A stretch of DNA of 64,000 nt, from NCBI RefSeq assembly GCF_048564905.1, contig NW_027328739.1, positions 8,307,001-8,371,000 of the forward strand, given 5' to 3'. This document shows, one piece after another, positions 56,301 to 64,000 of the stretch (position 1 is the first letter of the stretch; each line of letters begins with the position of its first letter). Under the pieces are notes generated by a model that ran no database searches, was not told where the DNA came from, and saw only the letters and a list, made by a program, of their open reading frames with translations. This DNA is from Vicugna pacos. Taxonomy: Eukaryota > Chordata > Mammalia > Artiodactyla > Camelidae. Made by a program: the position numbers and the translations under genes.

Positions 56301-57779
56301 TATAGAAAGTAGAAAACAGAATATAGAATATAGAATACGGAATGCAGAATATAGAATACAGAATATAGAATGTAGAACACAGAATATGGAATATTGAATA
56401 CAGTATATAGAACAAAAAATGTAGAACAAGGAATGCAGAACCCATTATTTAGAATATAGAATACTGAATACTGAATATAGAATTTTTTATATACAATGTA
56501 GAACACAGAATATAGAATATGGGAAACAAAATACAAAAGTCAGAATTGAGAGCATGGAATGCAGAAAACAGCATTTAGAATATAGTATACAGAATACTGA
56601 ATATAGAATTTAGAATATACAATGTAGAACACAGGGTATGGAATGTAGAATACGGAATGCAGAATATTGAATACAGAATATAGAATATAGAACACAGAAT
56701 TTAGAATATGGAAAACAGAATATAGAACCCAGAATAAAGAACATGGAATGCAGAACACAGAATTTAAAATATAGAATACAGAATACTGAATATAGAATTT
56801 AGAATATAGAACGCAGAACACAGAATATAGAATATAGAATACAGAATACAGAATATAGAATTTAGAATATAGAATGTAGAACACAGAGTATAGAATAAAG
56901 AAAACGGAATACTGAATATACAATTTAGAACATAGAATGTACAACACAGAATATGAAATGTATAATACGGAAATCAAAATATTGAATACAGAATATAGAA
57001 TGTAGAACACAGAATTTAGAATAGGGAAAACAGAATATTGGACCCAGAATATAGAACAAGGAATGCAGAACACAGAATTTAGAATATAGAATACAGATTA
57101 TTGAATATAGAATTTAGAATATAGATTGTAGAACACAGAATTTAGATTATAGAATACAGAATACTGAATATAGTATTTAGAATATAGAATGTAGAACACA
57201 GAATATAGAATATAGAATACAGAAAACTGAATACAGAATGTAGAATATGGAATGCAGAACACAGAATTTAGAATTTAAATACAGAAAACTGAATATAGAA
57301 TTTAGAATATAGAATGTACAACACACAATATAGAATATACAATAGAGAATATAGAACCCAGAATTTAGAACTTGGAAAACAGAACACAGAATTTAGAATA
57401 TAGAATAGAGAATACTGTACATAGAATTTAGAACATTGAATGCAGAACACAGAATTTAGAATATAGAATGCACAATACTGTATATAGAATTTAGAATATA
57501 GAATGAATAACACAGAATATAGAATACAGACAACGGATGGAGAAAATAGAAGGTACTATATAGACTGGATAACACAAAATATAGAATATAGAATAGAGGA
57601 TATAGAACCCAGAATATAGAAATGGATGCAGAACTGAGAATTTATAATATAGAATACAGAAGACTGAATAAAGATTTTAGAATATAGAATGTAGAACACA
57701 GAATATAGAATATAGAATAGGGAATGCAGAATATAGTATGTAGAATATAGAATGAAGAACACAAGTATAGAATATAGAA
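53085..57779. repeat. About 4.7-kb higher-order unit, copy 1
   Basis: Its left 3.04 kb (53,085 to about 56,120) recurs at 57,780 to about 60,825. The offset is 4,695 bp at first, 4,639 after about 54.1 kb, and about 4,702 from 55.5 kb. The changes are a 56-bp difference (eight heptamers) and a 62-bp difference (nine heptamers less one base). The right 1.66 kb of the unit is the relative of 22.4-24.1 kb. A 252-bp tandem lies at 55,613-56,116. Confidence 0.85.
55613..56116. repeat. 252-bp tandem repeat, two copies
   Basis: Unit starts at 55613 (GAATGATGAAC) and 55865 (GAATCATGAAC), with the following equivalent word at 56117: spacings 252 and 252 bp. Same four-block composition as the repeat at 28,121-28,869, one unit fewer. 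Confidence 0.9.
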
Positions 57780-60700
57780 TAGTGAATATAGAACCCAGAA
57801 TTTAGAAATGGAATGCAGAACATAGAATTTAGAATATAGAATACAGAATACTGAATAAAGGTTTTAGAGAATAGAATATAGAACACAGAATTTAGAATAT
57901 AAATAGGGAATGCTGAAAATAGTATGCAGAATATAGAATGAAGAACACAATTATAGAATATAGAATAGTGAATATAGAACCCAGAACTAAGAACACGGAA
58001 TGCAGAACTCAGAATTTAGAATATAGAATACAGAATACTTAATATAAAATTTAGAATATGGAATGTAGAAAACAGAATATAGAATATAGAATACGGAATG
58101 CCGAATATAGAATACAGAATATAGAATGTAGAACACAGAATATAGAATATAGAAAACGGAATGCCGAATATAGAATACAGAATATAGTAATTAGAACACA
58201 GAATATAGAATATTGAATACAGTATATGGAACAAAAAATTTAGAACATGGAATGCAGAACGCATTATTTAGAATATAGAATACTGAATACTTAATATAGA
58301 ATATGAATATACAATGTAGAACACAGAATTTAGAAAATAGAATGCAGAGTACTGAATATAGAATTTGGAATATACAATGTAGAACACAGAATATAGAATA
58401 AAGTATACGGAATGCATAATATAGGATACAGAAAATAGAATGTAGAACACAGAATAGAGAATATGGAAAACAGAATACAAAACCGAGAATTGAGAACATG
58501 GACTTCAGAACAAATAATTAACAATATACAATACAGAATACTGAATATAGAATTTTGAATATACAATGTAGAACACAGAATTTAGATATATAATTAAGAA
58601 TACTGAATATAGAATTTAGAATATAGAATGTAGAACACAGAATATAGAATAGAGAATAGAGAACCCAGAATTTAGTACTTGGAATGCAGAACACAGAATT
58701 TTGAATATAGAATACAGAATACTGAATATAAAATTTAGAACATAGAATGTTGAACACAGAATATAGAATATGGAAAACAGAATACAGAACTCAGACATTA
58801 GAACATGGAATGCAGAACACAGAATTTAAAATATAGTATACAGAATACTGAATATAGAATTCGAAATTAGAATGCAGAACACAGAATTAAGATTATATAA
58901 TGCAGAATTCTGTATATAGAATTTATAAACAGGAATGCAGAACACAGAATTTAGAATAGAGAATGCAGAATACTGTATATAGAATTTAGAATATAGAATG
59001 AATAACACAGAATATAGAATATAGACTACGGAATGGAGAAAATAGAAGGTAGAATATAGACTGAATAACACAAAATATAGAATATAGAATAGACAATATA
59101 GATCCCAGAATATAGAAATGGAATGCAGAATATAGAATTTTGAATACAGAATACAGAAAACTGAATAAAGATTTTAGAATATAGAATGTAGAACACAGAA
59201 TATAGAATATAGAATAGGGAATGCAGAATATAGTATGTAGAATATAGAATGAAGAACACAAGTATAGAATATAGAATAGTGAATATAGAAACTAGAACTT
59301 AGAACACGGAATGCAGAACACAGAATTTGAATATAGAATACATAATACTGAATATAGAATTTAGAATATAGAATGCAGAACACAGAATTTATAATATAGA
59401 ATGCAGAATACAGAATATTGATTTTATAAACATGAATGCAGAACACAGAATTTAGAATATAGAATGAATAACACTGAATAGAGTATTTAGAATATACAAT
59501 GAAGAACACAGAATATAGAATTTAGAATATAGAATAGAGAACCCAGGATATAGAACATGAAATGCAGAGCACAGAATTTAGAATATAGAACACAGAATAC
59601 TAAATATAAGTTTAGGATATAGAATATAGAACACAGAGTATAGTATATAGAATACGGAATACTGAATATACAATTTAGAATATAGAATGCAGAACACAGA
59701 ATATAGAATATAGAATACGGAATGCAGAATATAGAATACAGAACATAGAATGAAGAACACAGAATATAGAATATGGAAAACCAAATACAAAACCCAGAAT
59801 TGAAAACATGGAATGCACAACAGAGAATTAAGAATATAGAACACAGAATACTGAATATAGAATTTAGAATAAAGAATGTAGAACAGAGAATTTAAAATAT
59901 AGAATATAGTATGCTGAAAATGGAATTTAGAATATAGAATGTTGAACACAGAATATAGAAAATAGAATAGAGAGTATAGAACCCAGAATTTAGAACATGG
60001 AATGCAGAACACAGAATTTAGAATATAGAATACACTATACTGAATATAGAATTTAGAATATACAATGTAGAACTCAGAATATAGAATATAGAATACGGAA
60101 TGCAGAATATAGAATATAGAATATAGAATGATGAACACAAAATTTAGAATATAGAATAGAGAATATAGAACCCAGAATTTAGATCATGGAATGCAGAACA
60201 CAGTATTTAGAGTATATACTACCGAATGCTGAATATGAAATTAAGAATATAGAATGTAGAATACAGAATATGGAATATAGAATACGGAATGCAGAATATA
60301 GAATATAGAATATAGAATATAGAATGATGAACACAAAATTTAGAATATAGAATAGAGAATATAGAACCCAGAATTTAGAACATGGAATGCAGAACACAGA
60401 ATTTAAAATATAGAATACCGAATACTGAATATTCAATTTAGAATATAGAATGAAAGACACAGAGTATAGTATATAGAAAACGGAATACTGAATATACAAT
60501 TTAGAATATAGAATGTAGAACACACAATATAGAATATAGAATACGGAATGCAGAATATAGAATATAGAATATAGAATGAAGAACACAAAATTTAGAATAT
60601 AGAATAGAGAATATAGAACCCAGAATTTAGAACATGGAATGCAGAACACAGAATATAAAATATAGAATACCGAATACTGAATATACAATTTAGAATATAG

Positions 60701-60825
60701 AATGAAAGACACAGAATATAGTATATAGAAAACGGAATACTGAATATACAATTTAGAATATAGAATGTAGAACACACAATATAGAATATAGAATACGGAA
60801 TGCAGAATATAGAATACAGAATATA
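57780..60825. repeat. About 4.7-kb higher-order unit, copy 2 (left part)
   Basis: Direct repeat of 53,085-56,120. Compared with copy 1 it lacks eight heptamers at about 58,770 and has an extra nine-word block near 59,335-59,396. After about 60,825 it diverges from copy 1 and instead continues like 28.87 kb, so the right-hand neighbour of the 252-bp repeat differs between the two units. Confidence 0.85.
60322..60825. repeat. 252-bp tandem repeat, two copies
   Basis: Unit starts at 60322 and 60574 and the next equivalent word at 60826, all 252 bp apart. Same composition as at 28.1 and 55.6 kb, so three loci in the window carry the motif in two or three copies. Confidence 0.9.
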
Positions 60826-63800
60826 GAATGTTGAACACTGAATATAGAAATAGGAATACAGAATACAGAACCCAGAATTTAGAACATGGAATGCAGAGCA
60901 CAGAAATTAAAATATAGAATACCGAATACAGAATATAAAATTTAGAATATACAATATAGAACAAAGAATATGGAATGTAGAATACGGAATGCAGAATATT
61001 GAACACAGAATATAGAATATAGAACACAGAATTTAGAATATGGAAAACAGGATATAGAACACAGATTATAGAACATGGAATGCAGAACACAGAATTAAAA
61101 ATATAGAATACAGAAAACTGAATATCGAATTTAGAATATAGAACGCAGAACACAGAAAATAGAATATAGAATACGGAATGCAGAATATAGGATACAGAAT
61201 ATAGAATGTAGAACACAGAATATAGAATATTGAATAGAGTATATGGAACACAAAATTTAGAACATAGAATTCAGAACACAGAGTTTAGAATATAGTATAC
61301 AGAATACTGACTATAGAATTTAGAATATAGAATGCAGAACAGAGAATTTAGAATATAGAATGCAGAATACTGAATAAAGAATTTATAAACAGGAATGCAA
61401 AACAGAATTTAGAATATAGAATACAGAATACAGAATATAGAATTTATAATATAGAACGTATACCACAGAATATAGAGTATAGAATACAGATTGCAGAATA
61501 TAGAATTCAGAATATAGAATGTAGAACACAGAAAATAGAATATGGAAATCATAATACAAAACCCAGAACTGAGGACATGGAATGAAGAACACAGAATTTA
61601 GAATACAGAATAGAGAATACTGAATATAGAATTTAGAATATAAAATGCAGAACCCAGAATTTAGAATATAGAATACAGAATACTGAATATAGGATTTAGA
61701 ACATGGAATGCAGAACACAGATTATGGAATGTAGAATACGGAATGCAGAATATAGAATACAGAATATAGAATGTAGAATACAGAGTATAGAATATGGAAA
61801 ACAGAATACATAACCCAGAATTTACAACATGGATTTCGGAACACAGAATTTAGAATATAGAATACAGAATACTGAATATAGAATTTAGAATATAGAATGT
61901 AGAACACAGAACTTAGAATAGAGAATAATGAATACTGCATATAAAATTTAGAATATAGAATGTAGAACACAGAATAGAGAAAATAGAATAGAGAATATAG
62001 AACACACAATTTAGAACATGGAATGCAGAACACAGAATTTAGAATGTAGAACACAGAATATAGAATATAGAATACGGAATGCAGAACAGAGAATATAAAA
62101 TATAGAATATAGAATGATGAACACAAAATATAGAATAGAGAATATAGAACCCAGAAATTAGAACATGGAATTTAAAACACAGAATTTAGAATATAAAATA
62201 CAGAATACTGAATATCGAATTTAGAATATAGAATGTAGAACACAGAATATAGAAAATAGAATAGAGAATATAGAACTCACAATTTAGAACATGAAATGCA
62301 GAGCACAGAATTTAGAATGTAGAACAGAGAATACTGAATATAGAATTTGGAATATAGAATGTAGAACACAGAATATAGAATATAGAATACGGAATGCAGA
62401 ATAGAGAATATAAAATATAGAATATAGAATGATGAACACAAAATATAGATTAGAGAATAGAGAATATAGAACACAGAATTTAGAACATGGAATGTAGAAC
62501 ACAGAATTTAGAATATAAAATACAGAATACTGAATATCGAATTTAGAATATAGAATGTAGAACACAGAATATAGAAAATACAATAGAGAATATAGAATCA
62601 ACAATTTAGAATATGGAATGCAGAACACAGAATTTAGAATGTAGAATACAGAATACTGCATATAGAATTTAGAATATAGAATGTAGAACACATAATATAG
62701 AATATAGAATACGGAATGCAGAATAGAGAATATAAAATATAGAATATAGAATGATGAACACAAAATATAGAATATAGAATAGAGAATATAGAACCCAGGA
62801 TTTAGAACATGCAATTTAGAACACAGAATTTAGAATATAAAATACAGTATAATGAATATCGAATTTAGAATATAGAATTTAGAACACAGAATATGGTATG
62901 TAGAATACGGAAAGCAGAATATAGAATACATAATATAGAAAGTAGAATACAGAATATAGAATAGGGAAAACAGAATACATAACCCAGAATTTAGAACATG
63001 GAATTCAGAACACAGAATTTAGGATATAGTATACAGAATACTGAATATAGAATTTAGAAAATAGAATGCAGTACACTGAATTAAGAATATAGAATACAGA
63101 ATACTGTATATAGAATATATAAACAGGAATGCAGAACACAGTATATAGAAAATAGAATAAAGAATACTGAATATAGAATTGAAAATATATATTGAATAAC
63201 ACAGAATATAGATTATAGACTACTGAATGGAGAATATAGAAGGTAGAATAAAGAATGAAGAACACAAAATATAGAATATAAAGTAGAGAATATAGAACCC
63301 AGAATTTAGAAATGGAATGCAGAACATAAAATATAGAATACAGAATACAGAATACTGAATAAATATTTTAGAATATAGAATATAGAACGCAGAATAGAGA
63401 ATATAGAATAGGAAATGCAGAATACAGTATGTAGAATACAGAAGGAAAAACAAAAATATAGAATATAGAATAGTGAATATAGAACCCAGAACATAGAACA
63501 CGGAATGCAGAACACAGAATTTAGAATATAGAATACAGAATACTTAATATAAAATTTAGAATGTAGAATGTAGAACACAGAATATATAATATAGAATACG
63601 GAATACAGAATATAGTATACAGAATATAGAATGTAGAACACAGAATATAGAATATTGAATAGAGTATATGGAAACCAAAATTTTGAACATGGAATGCAGA
63701 ACACAATATTTAGAATATAGAATACAGAATACTGAATATAGAATTTAGAATATAGAATGTAGAACACAGAATATAGAATACGACATGCAGAATATTGAAT

Positions 63801-64000
63801 ACAGAATAAAGAATATAGAACACAGAATATAGAATATGGAAAAAGAATATTGAACCCAGAATATAGAACATGGAATGCAGAACACAGAATTTAAAATATA
63901 GAATGCAGAATACTGAATATAGAATTTAGAATATATAACGCAGAACACAGAATATAGAATATAGAATACGGAATGCAGAATATAGAATACAGGATATAGA
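60826..64000. repeat. Satellite segment shared with 28.87-31.95 kb, cut by window end
   Basis: Follows 28.87-31.95 kb in order to the last base of the window. Here the segment is roughly 95 bp longer. Includes the third copy of the 4.98-5.77 kb segment at 62.79-63.57 kb. Repeat only; the array clearly continues beyond the window. Confidence 0.85.

Larger units (their letters stand above)
1..64000. repeat. Heptameric satellite array filling the window
   Basis: Every part of the window reads as tandem 7-bp words of the form GAANNNN, most often GAATATA, GAATACA, GAATTTA, GAATGTA, GAATGCA and GAACACA, always with the GAA-bearing strand on +. By eye about half of the + strand bases are A and C is the rarest base, so the strand asymmetry is strong and constant. 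No inverted segment, poly-A tail, terminal inverted repeat, tRNA-like or rRNA-like stretch, or unique spacer interrupts it. Single-base insertions and deletions occasionally shift the 7-bp register and it then resumes. Array length and layered higher-order structure are typical of eukaryotic satellite DNA. The family is not one I recognise by name, and species and chromosome position cannot be deduced. The array runs off both ends of the window. Confidence 0.97.

Noticed and set aside
60179-61216. 345-codon minus-strand open frame (and 326 codons at 7691-8671, 249 at 24321-25070, 237 at 20157-20870, 228 at 2401-3087 and 50192-50878)
   Set aside because: The repeated word TATTCTR contains no stop in any frame, so long open frames are expected by construction. 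They overlap one another in several frames, end wherever an indel or a variant word creates a stop, and encode only a low-complexity Tyr/Ile/Leu/Ser/Phe heptapeptide with no domain.
1-64000. CRISPR-like array of repeats and spacers
   Set aside because: Repeats are 7 bp and contiguous, with no unique spacers, no leader and no cas-like gene. The variable words are variants of the repeat itself.
1-64000. Telomeric repeat
   Set aside because: The word is A-rich with one G. It is not a TTAGGG, TTTAGGG or TTAGG type, and it lacks the G-run needed for a telomeric G-strand.
1-64000. CENP-B box
   Set aside because: The mammalian CENP-B box needs a CGGG core. I saw no CGGG or CCCG in the window, so any centromere role would have to be independent of that box.
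1-64000. Human satellite II/III (GGAAT pentamer) relationship
   Set aside because: GGAATG occurs locally within GAACATGGAATGC, but the period is 7 and not 5, and no tandem GGAAT run exists.
1-64000. Retroelement, LTR, LINE, SINE or DNA transposon remnants
   Set aside because: No target-site duplication, terminal repeat, poly-A tail or reverse-transcriptase-like frame is visible. All apparent direct repeats are units of the satellite.

Overview
The whole 64 kb window is one uninterrupted, AT-rich satellite array. I see no gene, RNA gene, transposon or unique-sequence island on either strand. The elementary unit is a 7-bp word, GAATATA and its variants (GAATACA, GAATACT, GAATTTA, GAATGTA, GAATGCA, GAACACA, GAACCCA, GAACATG, GAATACG and others), always read in the same direction on the + strand, roughly 9,000 words in all. 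The array type implies a eukaryotic heterochromatic locus (centromeric, pericentromeric, subtelomeric or sex-chromosome-like). The sequence does not identify the species, and the lack of a single gene means lineage cannot be inferred.

The array is built in layers that can be read directly. Nine words make a 63-bp block, and most blocks begin with a GAATGYA word followed by GAACACA. Three recognisable block types (A, B, C) commonly follow each other to make a 189-bp trimer. Distances between the GAACATG punctuation words are multiples of 63 (189, 315, 189, about 189, about 126 in the first 1.2 kb). Some places carry 252-bp (4 x 63) tandem copies. Above that are kilobase-scale repeats: two units about 4.35 kb apart (about 8.75-16.26 kb), two 2,387-bp units (15.83-20.53 kb), nearly four 3,172-bp units (32.83-45.11 kb, almost identical), two 2,445-bp units (45.61-50.50 kb, almost identical) and two units about 4.7 kb apart (53.09-60.83 kb). 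On top of this, segments of 0.5-5 kb recur about 20-45 kb apart in shuffled order, for example 26.5-31.95 kb matches 58.7-64.0 kb.

Length differences between homologous copies are mostly whole words or near it (63, 56, 62 and 98 bp in the cases I measured), as expected from in-register unequal exchange or replication slippage. The most homogenised units lie near the middle of the window and the more diverged pairs lie outside them, which suggests layered expansion with recent amplification at 33-50 kb.

The minus strand contains many long open reading frames (up to 345 codons) encoding monotonous Tyr/Ile/Leu/Ser/Phe heptapeptides. They are a by-product of the repeat: the word TATTCTR has no stop in any of the three frames, and three words equal seven codons. 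I treat none of them as genes.
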